Source of the DNA: Larus michahellis
Taxonomy: Eukaryota > Chordata > Aves > Charadriiformes > Laridae
DNA: 64,000 nt
Assembly: GCF_964199755.1 (NCBI RefSeq)
Contig: NC_133896.1
Location: 71,396,642-71,460,641 of the forward strand
Direction of reading: 5' to 3'
In this document: piece by piece, positions 1-13,059 of the stretch
How the letters are laid out: the number at the start of each line of letters is the position of its first letter
Position numbering within the stretch: position 1 is the first letter of the stretch
Translations under genes and position numbers: made by a program
Notes under the pieces: generated by a model
The model's input: the letters and a program-made list of their open reading frames with translations, nothing else
Told to the model about the DNA's origin: nothing
The model's database searches: none

Positions 1-63
1 GTTTAACGTCTCTTAAACTATTCTGTGTTAGACATCTGGAAACAGCATTTGAAATTCGTTACA

Positions 64-242
64 TTATCCTGGATTAGAAGACATTTGGACATGTAAGTGA
101 TCCGGCACAGCTTTAGAAACCTGTCCTAAAATGTCAGGTGAAAACTCCCCGCATTGGTCTACAGTTTGTCTAATTTGGCCACCAACAAACGATTCTGCAA
201 TTAGTATCTTTCTCGATAGGGTCACAGACTGGAGACCTGGAA
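64..242 (-). CDS. Candidate 3'-terminal coding exon of an unidentified upstream gene
   Basis: On the minus strand a strong acceptor (polypyrimidine tract then TTTCCAG, about 243-262) is followed by an open frame of about 58 residues ending at TAA (64-66). The peptide is not low-complexity: it runs PGLQSVTLSRKILIAESFVG after the acceptor and ends VPDHLHVQMSSNPG. I do not recognise it. If real, it would be the last coding exon of a gene transcribed away from PLEKHA5, with a 3' UTR and poly(A) site off the left edge. No upstream partner exon was found between 283 and 13000, and no AATAAA occurs in the 63 bases left. A chance frame remains quite possible. Confidence 0.25.
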
Positions 243-2498
243 CTGGAAAGCAAAAAGAAATAAAATATGTTCCAGTTGGCACTAAAGGCTAGGTTTCCTC
301 TGTAATTTATCAGACTGGGGTTAGTCTGCTTTAGCTTTGATCTGCTGTGTAATTGTTCCTTCTCCTTCACATGTGTGCTCCTGGGAGCTTCTGGTTCTTG
401 GTAAGCTTGAAAATCAGGCAATTTATTTTGGTAACTAAGTATGGATATAGGGGTCCAGCTTCAGATACCTATTTTCCTTGCTGATAAATCACTACTGGGC
501 AGCTTCCTGCCAGCAGCACGAATGCCATGAAGGGCTATACTGGAAATTAAGAGCTTTTAGCCAAATCAGGACTTCACGAGTATCATGTATTGCAATATTG
601 ATTTCTATTTCTTTATGGATGAGATTCTCTAAGCATTATTGCCTGCTCTGTATATTTAGAGAAGGAAATAACTACAACATTTCCATTCCAGAAAAACAGC
701 TTTGTGGCCTACTTGCTGCTGAAATCCATTAAGTGACTCTGCAGGGTGGGAAAAGAGGTTGTCTTTTTTCTCTTTAGGTTATATATTTTACAGTTGTGTG
801 ATAGAGTATGAGTCTGTGTGGTCAAGGCCATCCACCTGACGGCTGTATCTTCGTCCTACATTTGTTTATATCAGCATCCCTTGTGGATATCAGAAAGCAC
901 TTCTTTTCAAAGCACTGAAATTGTAAAAATATGCTATTCTTTCAGAAACACTTTGTCAGTGATAGGAAGGTCATTGCCAAGATGAGCGCGAATCTGGCAG
1001 AGGCTTGTTCCTTTGGCTCCACCCAGCTTTGCGCAAGTTTCCAGCAGGCTTTTTAACGGTGCATCTCTGACTGGTTCCAGTCAGCTGGCTGATGCTGAAA
1101 TTGCTGTTGTTGTAAGGTCAGCAAGAGCCTCAGGTTTTGTTTGTTAGTTTTTTTTCCTTGGTTCTAAGCTCTTTCCTGTTGTGTTATTGTGTAACTGGAG
1201 CTCTTGACAAAACATGTATCCCTAAGACCGCACTCTCTGGGAAGTGCTCAGTTCGAGAAGAAAGTTGCCAAGTTGCAGTAACAGCATTTGTATTCTGGGC
1301 AAAAATTCGTTTAATGATTTTGGATTCAACCGTGCCACTAAAGGCTTAAAGAGGCACTTTTACAACAGAAACAAACCATACCAAATACTCGCTAAGCTCT
1401 TCAAATGTCTGTGTCATTACTAAGACTTTCATTTCCACTGGGACATAATGCTGGGTTGGGTTTGTTTGTATGTTTGCAATGCTTGAAATACGTGACAGGC
1501 TTCTGGTTTTCCTCTTCATTTGTTCCTACTTCTTAAACACAGCTGTTAAATGTTACAAAGACACACTGTTTTCTACAGTTGCTGAAGCACACAGTGAATG
1601 GACCTTTTTGGTGAGCAAATTAGACTCCATGCATTACCTTCACTTGAGATTCCCTACAGATTTTGGTACTTACAGAATCTATTACAACAAATTTTTAAAA
1701 AATTAAAAGTAATTCTTAGGATCCTGATTAAAAGTTATGTATATTAAGGCTTGAAACACTTCTCATTTCCTCTTCACATTTTCTGGAGTTTTACGTTTTC
1801 TTCTATGCCAGGCAAGATTGTCTTGTTAGACCTACACATGGCGTACATTTTGTTGAGTACTGTGTTCTCTGTCAACCTTACCAGTCAGACGTTATGTTAG
1901 TAATCTGGTCTTCATAAAGATGATTCTTTTTAACAGGCACTGAACTGCACTGAAGAAATGTTTAAGGGATGCGACTGTAAACACAGGGGCTCTAGTTAGC
2001 ATTGATCCTTCCACAGGAAAGCATTTGCCAAAAACTTCTTGTGTCACTTATTTCTGATAGCATTTTGGCTTTGGTTATCCTAACAAATATCTCATGTGAT
2101 GAATGAAGCAAGTATCATTCCAAAACCATACTTGTATTAAGTTCTGTGAAGCCTACAGAAGTAATTGGGTTTTTACTTAAAAAGTACTTATCCAATACTT
2201 CCTGTCTTGGAAATAACTATACTGCCTTGATACTGAAAAGCAATAAAGAACTATGACACCAAAGGAAATGGCAAATTATCTCAATCTTATTTTATTCCTT
2301 TCTTCTAATCCCGTGAAGACCTGTGAAATGCATTCATTTATAGATTCCTCTCTATCACCAGTGTAACCAAGCTCTCCTTCTACAGCTAACTCTTTAATTC
2401 CTGGCAATCACAGTGAAAGCAGCTGATAATTCCTCATATTTTTCTTGGAACATTTTCTTTCCTTTCTCTAGTTCCTTAGGAACTGGCTATAAACACCT

Positions 2499-2517
2499 TA
2501 TATATATATATATATAT
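2499..2517. repeat. (TA)n microsatellite
   Basis: An uninterrupted TA dinucleotide run of about nine units. Confidence 0.9.
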
Positions 2518-4149
2518 GCAGGACAGCAACATTGCATATGTCCAGAATTGAATCAGGTCTCTTTCAAGTCTGCAACTGAACAGGCTTGGGGGGTTGGTTT
2601 TTTCCCAGTGACAACTGCTCCAAAACCAATTTTATCTTTGTTCAACTTACATTCATTCTCCTGTGTTGTGGTTCTAGTGATTCCCTAGGAACTGTCAATC
2701 AACACCTAACACAGCTTTACTGGGTGAACATAGAATCTGTAGTCTTCTCAGGTATGTGGCTGAAACACTTGTACTCTTTTGGCACAACTGGTCCTTGCAC
2801 AACCATTGCAGAATAAGTTTGAATTCTCATCCATTTAGATGTATCTTTTGTGTAATATGGTGTTGTCTATCCCACTAGGATGTCTCCCGTGGGAATGTGG
2901 AAGCGTCTTCTCTTTGGGTGGTTTCTGGTATTTTTAGTTATTTGCATGCCACTGCGATGTGGTTACATACTGTTGCCTTTTCTCCTTTTGTCACCTCTGC
3001 TGGATGCAGCCTACAACCATGGCCTCTTCTGCAGTTTATTGTTATTCTTCTCCTTAATGAAGGTGTTCTGGTGTGAGCATTTCCATGGCACTAATATTAT
3101 TATACTGGAAATCTGGCTTTCTCTTTTTTCTCTTTTTTTTTTTGTTTGACTTCCTAATGTTAATGGAAATGTTGTATATTCTGCTGGTGGCATAAACAGT
3201 GCTGCTGGTTTACATGATCTTTTTACTAGTGGTCAACAAAATTTAAGCAATTGTTCCCTGGGATAGCTGAACTGGTAAAACATTTCTTTCATGATCATGT
3301 AAACAGCACTGAACAACTCATGTTGCTCTTTCTCTGCTTGTTTTTTGTTGCAACAGCCGATCTTTATAGGTGGTGCTAGAAAGAAAATCTGCCTGTCATC
3401 AAGCAGGAATCAAGAGGCATGTCCTTCCCCCTGCAAACTTTCTCCTTTCCTTTCAATATTATTAAAAGGACACACAGATGATAAGAACTGCATTGTCCCA
3501 TCTCCTACCACAAACATTAGGACATTTATCTGATACTGTTGTGGCTTCTTTGAATACAGTCTAATACACCCACTAGTGTTTACACAACTTCTCTAGCACG
3601 GTGGCCATGTGACAGGGAGCTCCACTGTTGCAGCTTGCTGTGAAACACCAAGAGTCTTCAGGGCCTCTGGCATACTGCTGCTTGCTTCTGTTTTCTATTG
3701 AGCAGGGTTGCTTCATTTTTCTGTGCTTTTGCAATCCCCTCTTCATTTGTCTTTGTTACAGCATCTATTTAAATGCCCTTCCCCCTGCCCTGACTCAGGA
3801 ATTCTGATTTTCTTTTTCTGTCATTTCCTAAGATTTGGGATTACTTAATTTCTTTCAGTTTCCCAAGAGTTCTCTCGTCTTTCTTTCAAGCTTTTCCCAG
3901 TAGCCTGATCTCACAGAGATTTTTTTTGTGTTCTTCCTAATTTGAGAATAGTATCCAATTTTTTCTCACGATGTTTTAGGAATAGTAATGCAGGGTGGCA
4001 AAGCTTCAAGAAGCTAATCTCTTCAATTTGCAAGTCTGACATGTACCTTCTTGCCCTCTTTAAAACTCGAAATATTAAAAAGTTACAGTAGAGTTTAAAG
4101 TTCTCAGTAGCTTGGTTGATGGAAGGAACAAGAGCATTCTTAAGTAGCA

Positions 4150-6600
4150 TGAGGAAAGCAAAACAGAGTGCTTATCTGGAGAAATAAAGCAGCCGATCTA
4201 GACTTACAGAGGACCACAGATCTCAGCTACAGAAAAAGCAAAATGGAAAGCCAGAAGCCAGTTGTAATGGAAATCTTTTAGTACAGGAGTGAGAGAAGAA
4301 TGGTGTCACATGGACATTAAACATAGAAAACAAGTGGGTAGGTAGAAAAAAGAAGTGATAGACAGAACAGACTGGAGGGAGGGAAGCCACATTCACAGCA
4401 CCCATCAGGCTCCTCTGGGGACTAGCTGGAGGTGCAGAGTTTTGCGGAAATTATCACAAGAGAGGGCAGGTGCGTAACCAGCATTGGAGAGGAGATGCAG
4501 CCTTCAGGGAAAACAAAGAGAAGAGGTCCTTCTGTCACAGCTTCTACCTGCTTCTGTGCTATGCTGGTCCGCTCTAGAAGGAGCAGAAGTGTAAATGGAG
4601 GGAAAGAGAGGTTGAGTTAAATGGGAATACTGGGAGAGGCAAAGATGATGACGAGGAAGTAGAGTTCCAGGCAGAATGGGCATCAGCCATTTCAGAGGTA
4701 GAAAAAGGAAGTTGAAAAAGGGAGGAAAAATGAGAAAGTGAAGCTAGTGGGAGCAGCAGAGCAATGAGGCAGAAAGGAAATAGAGGGAAAGAAAATTGAT
4801 GTGCTAGGGGAAAGCAGTATTTAAAATACTGAACACACAGAATACAGTGCTATTTTTCTGTAAGATTCTTCTGATGGTAAGGGAACTGACTGGTGAGGTA
4901 ACCGAAATACAAAGTTTAGGGAACTTGATGCAGGAGACAACAGCAATTCTTAAGTCAAAAAAAACCCAGAAGCTTTAGGGTATTTAATGCCAAACAATTG
5001 GGGGACACACAAACACACACACCCACCACCAACAGGGACTGCAGGGATGCTAACTCTAAGTGAATAAATACTTCAAACAAGATATTTTAAATGCGCAAAA
5101 ATCTGTAGAAAAACATTGAGATGGATATTTGCTCAATAAAGCAAATTTAATTTCAGAAAACTGAAAGCATAAGGATAAAAGGAAAATACTACAAATCAAG
5201 CTGGGTTAGCCTTTGGTACAAGCTGGGACAAATGGAAATAACTGGGGGAAAAAAGGAGATGTATTAACAGCAACATTTAACCAGGGAGCTACAGACTGTG
5301 CGTGATCCATGAACTACCAAGTGTCTAATGAAAGATAACCCTGTTTTCAGTGCGTACAGCCCTGCCACACAGGGCTGCTGCTTAACCTGGAAAAGAGCAC
5401 TCCACAAATCAAAAAAAGGCTGAAAACCATTTGAATGACAATAGTATATGAGAATACACAGGGTATGACAGAACAACGCCACCATAAAACCTAATCTACA
5501 GACTAGCAACTGAGATTATGCAAGAACTGGCAAGACAAATAACAGTGGGTTTCTGGCTGTAACCGAGTGACCCATTGCCTTAAGAGTATGGAACGTTCTC
5601 CAATACAGCAACTATTGTCAGTGATACATGATGCCAGCAACTGGCTTACTGGAGCATTTTTAAATTCTCCTTCACAAATTACTTCCTCTCTATCCATGTT
5701 ATCCTTTTTTTTTTATTATTAAAGATGCCTTTTTATCACTAATCTAGCATTTTCTTTAACGCAACTTAAAAGCCTTACATGTGAGCACTAGCAGAGGTAA
5801 AAACAAAAGATGGCACAGAGAAATAAAGGACTAGAAGAAGTGGTAAGTGGAGAACATTAAGAGGCAGAAACTAAAAAAGTTCAAAGGAGATTAAATTCTC
5901 CAGAAATGAAGGGTATGGTTGGAGAGATTCAAGCAAATAACACAATTTTTCTTTAAAAAGGATATAGGACTGATGAAAAGGAAGATGAATTAAGGTAACT
6001 CTCTTTCTGAGTACTGCAAGACCAGAAGCACCAGATTGCAAATGAGAAATCTTGTGCTACAGAGATTTGAGAAAATATTGCGCTCTTGGAAAGACTGAAA
6101 TATTTGAGACACAGCAGTTGCATAACTGAAATCAGAAAGGAAAATTTTCAAGACCCTTATAGTGTTTGAAAGTACTGTCAATCGTGTAATTTTGAAAATC
6201 AGATCCGTGATCAGAAAACTATAGGGATCAAGAGACCCAAAACACAGAAAAAGCCTTCTAGAAGAACACAGTTTTAGCTTAGTAAAGACTGTGAGAATTA
6301 ACTTGGCTGCAGAGCAGATCTAGATCTGATCACAAATTTTGAAAAGGAAGCCATCTGATGCTACAGAGCTACATCACAAAATGAAGAAGCAGAACAAATC
6401 TGAAGATTCAGAGGTGAAGTCTAAAAAATGCAGTCACCCAGAGTGAATTTTTAAGAAATAATGGAAGAGACTGATTGGAAGAAAATGCACAGCTATATTG
6501 ATAAGAAGCAAAAACATTTTGCAAAAGCTTCCCATCTGTAACTACAAGTGTCTTTAAAAGAAATATTCTATACGGGGGGCTCTGTGTGGGAACTGTTCAA
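4150..6600 (+). repeat. Long purine-rich (A+G) tract
   Basis: The + strand is dominated by A and G for more than 2 kb, with many GAAA, GGAGA and AGAG clusters (for example 4620-4800 and 5810-5960). It is a compositional domain and not a perfect repeat; the boundaries are approximate. Confidence 0.55.
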
Positions 6601-6802
6601 ATGATACTTATGTTTCAGATGGGATTTGTCTCCTCTGAACAAAACAGTTTACAATACAGGTCTCTACTTCTGCCTGGGGAAGAATCCCGTTGTTGTTAGT
6701 GGAGTGCTACTCAATGTAGTTGGAACAGTTCAAGATGTGATTCAACTGAGTGGATGGGTATAGGTACCCACATCAGGATAAGAAGAAATGCACCACAGAC
6801 TA

Positions 6803-6856
6803 TATTGACTATAATGACTACATTGACTACATTGACTATATTGACTATATTGACTA
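6803..6856 (+). repeat. 9-bp tandem repeat, six units
   Basis: Six consecutive 9-base units of the form (T/C)ATTGACTA, the second having A in place of T at its third base. The unit length is three codons, so one + frame reads Asp-Tyr-Ile repeats, but it stops directly after the array (TAG) and is not part of a recognisable gene. Confidence 0.9.
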
Positions 6857-8676
6857 GCCGACCGCTGCTGTAAAAGCGGCCTTGGGAGACACCTTCATTT
6901 TGTCAGAAAAATCCAATCCCAGTACCTGAAATACAATGAATATGAGTTGGATGCAATTTTGCAAGTGAAGTTTCAGTAACATTTTTTTCAGTGATATACC
7001 TATCCAGCACAAGTAGGTAAAACTCATGTCATGCAGTGAACAAAATATTCTTACTGTGAGTAAAATATAAATCAGGTGTAAAGGAAACAAATGGGAAAGA
7101 ACAAAAATCTGTCTTACCTCCTATTGGGAGAGCAGAAACTATGGAAGAACAGGAGTTCGTGAAGATAAAATGAAAAAGATGTGCATAGGAAAGCTGAAAT
7201 ACACAAAAATATAGCAAAATAAGAACAGAATTTCTAATAAACAGTCCGGGCCAGAAAGAAAGTGCTAGGATGACAAAAGGTGAGTGGTGTTAACAACATA
7301 ACAAATGTTGGAACAGATACTAGCTCATATCTAAATATACTCAAGGAAACTTTAGATCAACAAGTTAAGAGGTGGCCTGGGTTTGCCTATGATGCTGGGA
7401 AAATTACAGACTAAAAATAGATTACTTTTCTTGTTATTCTGCTGTAACACTATTAAAGAATACCACCGCTACACTGGTAATCTTATGTCTAGTCCATAAA
7501 GACTGACATACGTATTATACCAACTGTGGTAATTACAGAAAATGGATCATGATTGGATTACGATGTTAAATGCCTTGCAAAAATAGTATCACTTAGAGCA
7601 CTTCACGGCCAAGGTATCCACAACATAATGGTTTTATGAAAAATGTCATCAAGATTGCAACAGGGGGGCCTACAAAAATCTCAAGGGTGAAACACACTAT
7701 TATTTTGCCTTACTCTGAAAGCAGACTAACAGTTGCTGAAAGTTTAACGGGCATAGCCTAAAGTTCATTATATAGTTGGTAGTATTAAATACAAAGATAG
7801 TGCAAATCCTTACTAGCCCCATTAAGGAAAAAAAAAAAAAGGGAAGAGGAGGGGGGAGGAATGCACATGAGAAAAGATCACATAAGTGAAAGCCCTTGCA
7901 GCCATAGGGCTCTGTGTTTTACATAATGCAAAACACAGGTGAAGCCCTTCCAGATATTCCACATGAAGTTTCTCCTCATTTGTTCAAGCAATTACTGAAC
8001 AAAGACAATTCTTAGGAGAAACACAGGTCATCTCCTGCTTCTTCCAGAACAGAGAAACCTTCTGCATCTCCTAGAATTTGAAACAGAGCAGGTTTTTGAG
8101 GAGCTGGACAGCAGCAATGTAGAGAACTGTGTGAAGAAAAGCACATGCTGAAGTCTACCAGATACTGAAGAGATCTGTGAAACAGAAGAGCCAGTTGAGA
8201 GACAAAGAATGTATTTGTATTGTACTGTATATGATTTTCTTCTGCATGAGTCAAATGAGAGGGTTATTTGAAAGATGAAATTTCCTAGCTTCAGCCAGCC
8301 GTGGCTAACAACTGCTAGTGGGACAACAAGCAGGATATTGAGATCACTGTATTTTCCTCACAAATTCCTTCCTTTGTAATATTATTTTAAACTAATCCTG
8401 GTAATAAATGTGATTTAAAAGTGTAATTTGACTGTCGTGTGAAAAGTCACAGACAACCATTGTTACAGTAGGCTTGAGGGCTTCCTAAACAAGAAGGCTG
8501 TGAAATGGTGTGAAAAGGAAGAAAAGAAGGTTCCAGCAAAGCAGCTCTTGATCTTGAGGCCTCAATCTTTTTTGAGATATTGAATATTATACTATCAGTA
8601 AAAGAAACCTGAAGGTCCTGATTACGGTATCCATCATTTCAGGCTGGAAGCTCATCATGGTATACGTAACATAGAC
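6857..8676. other. Intergenic sequence, no gene recognised
   Basis: AT-rich sequence with an A run followed by purine-rich sequence near 7829-7860. No gene, RNA or known repeat was identified. Confidence 0.6.
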
Positions 8677-8749
8677 ACGGGGGTTGGAACAAGATGATCT
8701 TCATGGTCCCTTCCAACCCAAACCATTCTACGATTCTATGATTCTATGA
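8677..8749 (+). mobile_element. CR1 LINE 3'-end fragment
   Basis: About 70 bases match the terminal part of avian CR1 in sense orientation: the GGTTGGA...GATGATCTTCATGGTCCCTTCCAACCC block followed by an ATTCTATG-type terminal repeat (two to three units). It is severely 5'-truncated, as is normal for CR1. Confidence 0.92.
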
Positions 8750-11700
8750 CAGCAAGGTAAAAAAGTCTCTGAAAAGAGACTTGTTACAAAGACTGTTCTC
8801 AGTTCAGAATTGCACTGAATGGTCAATATGATTCTGGGAAGATGATGCTGATTCGGAGAGTAATAAGCCCTTTTGCTTTTCTGATGTTGCCTGCCAGGGA
8901 AAAGCAATCTCACTCTCTGGCTTTGGAGTTTGTTTTGTATTAGTCTGACAGGATCTTTAAAAGAAATCGGCCTCATATAAGGATTCACTGTCCCAAAGGT
9001 AACAAAATTTTCACACAACATAGCTATACCTGGATATCGTTAATTTCAGATTTAAGAAAAGCTTTTAAATGAGCAAAATTGGTTTTTATGTCAAGCACAG
9101 ATTGCAAAGTTTATTAAACTCTAAAACAAATGCTTTGTTTCCGCTGCCTGAGTAAGTGCAGGCTTTAGTTCTGTATCTCATAGCCTGTGAAAACAGTCTG
9201 CTAGGATATCTTGTGCTGATGACAGGGAGGCTAATGACCCAATGCTTGTTCAGTCAGACTGATGCTTTACACTAACCCAGAAGAGGACTACTGTGCCACT
9301 TGTACCAATGACCCCTAGAAAAACTTGCAGTCTTCAGAGCTACCAAGCAGGAGCCCTGAACTGTTATCAGGCTCTTTAATTAGAGCAAAGGAGAAGCTCC
9401 ATTGTACCAACAGTGCTGTCTCCAGAGGCTGTGGCAGACAGATTTTTTTCCTCTTTCTTATTTCCTCTGACCTAGGCTAATTGTTTCTTTCACAGAGATA
9501 CCCAACTCCAGAGAACGTCAATCAGTGTATTTGTTGATTTCTCCCCTTCCTCTGCCATTAAGGAATGTAGCCTAAAAGGAATGGTTCTTCTCTTCCCACA
9601 CCATATGTTGATCTAGTTATCAAGTGACCTCAGGACGAGTTGGATCAGCTTACTGATCTGATGGGAAATGAATTGAGAGGATTTGTGATTTATTTTCTAC
9701 TAGATCAGCTCAATTGCTGAATGGGCTGATTGCAGGGGTAGGGACAACAAAAACTCACATTTAGGGATGAGTCAAAAAGGAACGCATCCTTCCAAAGCAG
9801 CTCCCTCATGAGAATGTGCAACATAAAACTGCACGCCCAGCAATGGTCTTTTCTTGCAATGTCATGTGTTACGTTGTCTTGCTAGTTAAATAGCATAAAA
9901 AATGTAAAGTCACAGACTCTATGACATAACCTCATGCAATTTGATTCATATTGACAGAACACACAGAATCAACTCTGACGAAGAGAATTCTGTGAGGAGG
10001 TTTTAGGTGGAGTGTCAGGACTCAGTCCACTCCCTGCTTCAGAGGCTATTGGCTTTGTCAGATGCTATGCTTAGATGTAGTCCCTTTTTCCTTCGCTCAT
10101 CACATGTTCATTGTCACCTCCTACCTGTTGGGAGAGGTGTGGGTGGATTTCTGAGTCTTATTCAATGAATGTTCTCCCAATGCTGGCTTTTAATTAATCT
10201 CATTTAAAGGGATTCATTGTTTTGTGGGCAGGGCTCTTTTGCCTCAGGAATTTTAAATATTTTGATTATGAATACATTATTGAGCCAAATTTATTTTTGT
10301 TTAAACATCAATAAACTTACTGCTCCCTTAGTACTCCCTGACCCTGAGGGAGTTGCTAGGAAAGCTACTGTCACAGGGAGGTGAAAGAGGAAGGAAAAAA
10401 GGTGGGGTCGGAATGGAGAACCACGGGAAAAAGCCCAGTGGAGCCGGGTTTTTACTTTATCCCAAACTCCCGGTGATGGGTGGCTCTGTCTCACACACAG
10501 ATTAACAACTTGCTCCGCATCCTCCATCCACGTCCCATCAGTGATGGGAGCAGCAGGTAGATCAGGCCATACATGCAGAAAGCAGAGAACAGTTGCATCC
10601 ATGGCGGTCACCACTTCAACAGTTCGTCTTCAACTCTTCTGGGGAAAAAAAGCTTTGGCCAGATGGGAGCATCCTGACGGATTTCTCCGAGTCTCATAAA
10701 CCAGATTCACCAGTTTCACATTTGGAATCATTAGCTCATTTTTACAGCAAAAAAAAAAATTATGTGAAAGGTATAATATGTAGTATCTTAAATTACGCAT
10801 GAAGTTGTTATGGTGATATAAACTGCTTTTAAAAGATATTTTTACTCCCTTTGGTGGTATGGCTTTTTTAAAAAAAATTATTCTCGAGTCCCTCTTCTAA
10901 AAGCACTCAAGCACTTATCTGACTGTAGAAAAGATGTACTCTTATTGAACTTTGTGAAAACTCAATGTGTGATTTGTTTTTATCAAACTTTTAGACTAAC
11001 TTTGAAGCAAAAGTTTTAACTATGGAATCAATAGCAGCCTTCAGAAAGAAAAAAACTGCCGGCACCAGCCTGTAGAAATGGTGCAGGTGTGATTTCCCTC
11101 ACGCTGTCTGTAGTTCATGAGATGTATTCCACAAAATGGTAGAACTCTGGGCTCCCAGAAATCACCGTGAGTTCATGGTGCATGGCATCTTGCAGGATTA
11201 GTTCCTGTAAATACAGTCGTAATGTGCTTTCCATGCGTTCCATAACTAGCACCGATTTTTATTTGATGACTGCTTAACATAAAATACATAAAAGTCCCTC
11301 AACAATGGAGTAGAACCAAGATGTTCCATCACTCCTGGGATGAGCTTCCTATTCATGAGATCAGCAAGTCATGTCACCACCCTATAGCCCAATAATTATC
11401 TCTGCAAAGTAATGTGACTTCAAAGGGGGAGGAGGAGCACCTTCTGTACACTCATAGAATAGTCTCAGCTCCAGACTAGCTTATAGCTTGGAGCAAAAGC
11501 GCTTTCCTGGGAAGCGAATGACACGGTTTTAAATGCCCTTCATCCTCCAGGCTGAAGAGGTTTTCGGTAGTGTTCCTGGTGGTGACTCTGCCACCAGCCT
11601 GTTTGCTGTGAGTTACACAGAAACTAATCTTCTAAGTCCTTCTGAGGTGTGGCCCAAATGCGGCTGATTTATCAGGCCTCTGTGGCACTCCGACGAATGT

Positions 11701-13059
11701 CTTGCCTGAGAATTCATCCGGGCTCTGGCATACTTCAGGTACTGCACTCTTGGTTTTACCAAGATGGCAGGAATTCTAAACGCACTGAAAGCAGAGAGAA
11801 GGCTGCAAGGTAAGGTACTGGCAAAATTCAGTTGCCTAAGGAGGGCATTTGGCAAAGCACATGCTGGGATTAGGCAGGATTTATGCACCTAAATCCTACC
11901 TAAATAACTAATTTATGGATCTGGGCCAATATAAGTCTAGCTGTGTTGCATGTCCTCCTCTGCTAGAGAAGAAAATGGATTCTGCATGGTGAAAGGCATT
12001 CGGTGGTCTGGAGATGAAGAACACTCACTCTCTGCTTTAGTCAGGTTGTGCAAGGAGGTATCAGGATATGACCACTATCGCCTCAGGAGCCCAAAACGCA
12101 TGCGATTTCCCCCACGCTGTTGCCAGGCAGCTTTCCACAGCCCTTCAGAGCAAGAATCATTATTCACTTTTACTCATCATCCAAGGGCTCTTGGTCTTAG
12201 GAGAGAAGAGAACTGTTTATAGAGTAACTTGCGTTTTCTCCAGCCTATCTTCTTTCTAGTAGACTATAAATCTCAGGTGCTGTCGGTGGTGAGTGGGAAT
12301 GAAGGCTATTGTTGAACAGGGAGGAATTCTTATCTTACATCCAGTTACTTAAAGGTAACTTAAGATCTGCCTGCAGGTTGACTGCTCTTCAGGTCTGGAA
12401 TAAAGTCTTGTGTGGTGCAACTGGGTTTTAAGGTTTTGGCTGCATGTGGTGTGGTGGGGACCAAACCACACAGCAACTTGTTATGTCAAATTTTATTTTT
12501 CCCCAAGGTGTTCAGAACGGGAGAGAGGACAAAGCTGCTACGCGGAATACCGTCAGCTGTGAATTTCAAATGTTTTTGCGGACACAGGAACACCATCAGG
12601 CTTCCCAGCTTTACTCCTCATTCAGAGAGCGGTTTTGTCAGGCGAGATTCTCCTAGAAATATCATGGCCACAACACAGCTTTAGTAATTTACACTTCTCA
12701 TTTATAACTTAAATAAAAGGTGTGCATAGCTACGTATAAATGCACACGCAAAACAATTATTCATGTGAATAAAAGTACAGACGCACACTTTCATTTTTGC
12801 AGACGTGGATTTTACCTGAATTACTACCACCTCCCTGAACACTGAAACCATGTATGCATGTCATACCCTAGATGTCTTTTGGAGGACAGCCACACACTTC
12901 AGACGGGGTTGTTTACATGAAGAAAAAAAAAAATCTCTTTACTCTTGCTTCTGAAGACTACACCTTTATATAAGAAACTGAAAAAAAGAAAAAAAAGAAA
13001 AGCTTACAGTGGAGGGTATGAGAACAACGTTTACACCCCTGGAGTAAATTCGGCAAAAG
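8750..13059. other. Upstream intergenic sequence adjoining the promoter
   Basis: No gene was recognised. The block at 10300-10610 and parts of 11450-12650 are richer in GC than the surroundings but lack dense CpG. Open frames there (up to 107 codons, minus strand 10291-10614) have no resemblance to a known family. A or T runs occur at about 10750 and 12924. This span would hold any proximal enhancers of PLEKHA5, but none can be named. Confidence 0.55.

Larger units (their letters stand above)
283..6802. other. Intergenic sequence, no gene recognised
   Basis: AT-rich sequence with a (TA)n run at 2499-2517 and a short CA-rich patch near 5006-5024. From about 4150 the + strand becomes strongly purine-rich. 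Open frames are short (under 100 codons) with no family resemblance. No repeat family was recognised by eye. Confidence 0.6.

Noticed and set aside
2475..2710. Two similar words about 200 bases apart (CCTTAGGAACTG near 2475 and CCCTAGGAACTG near 2684), suggesting a direct duplication
   Set aside because: Similarity does not extend convincingly beyond about 30 bases. Probably coincidence.
6854..7090. A minus-strand frame ending in MKVSPKAAFTAAVG, with a CAG acceptor-like site near 6926
   Set aside because: The peptide is short and unrecognised, ends in the 9-bp tandem repeat, and has no convincing polypyrimidine tract or partner exon.
10291..10614. A 107-codon minus-strand frame in the GC-richer block
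   Set aside because: No recognisable domain or splice structure. Kept only as part of a composition observation.
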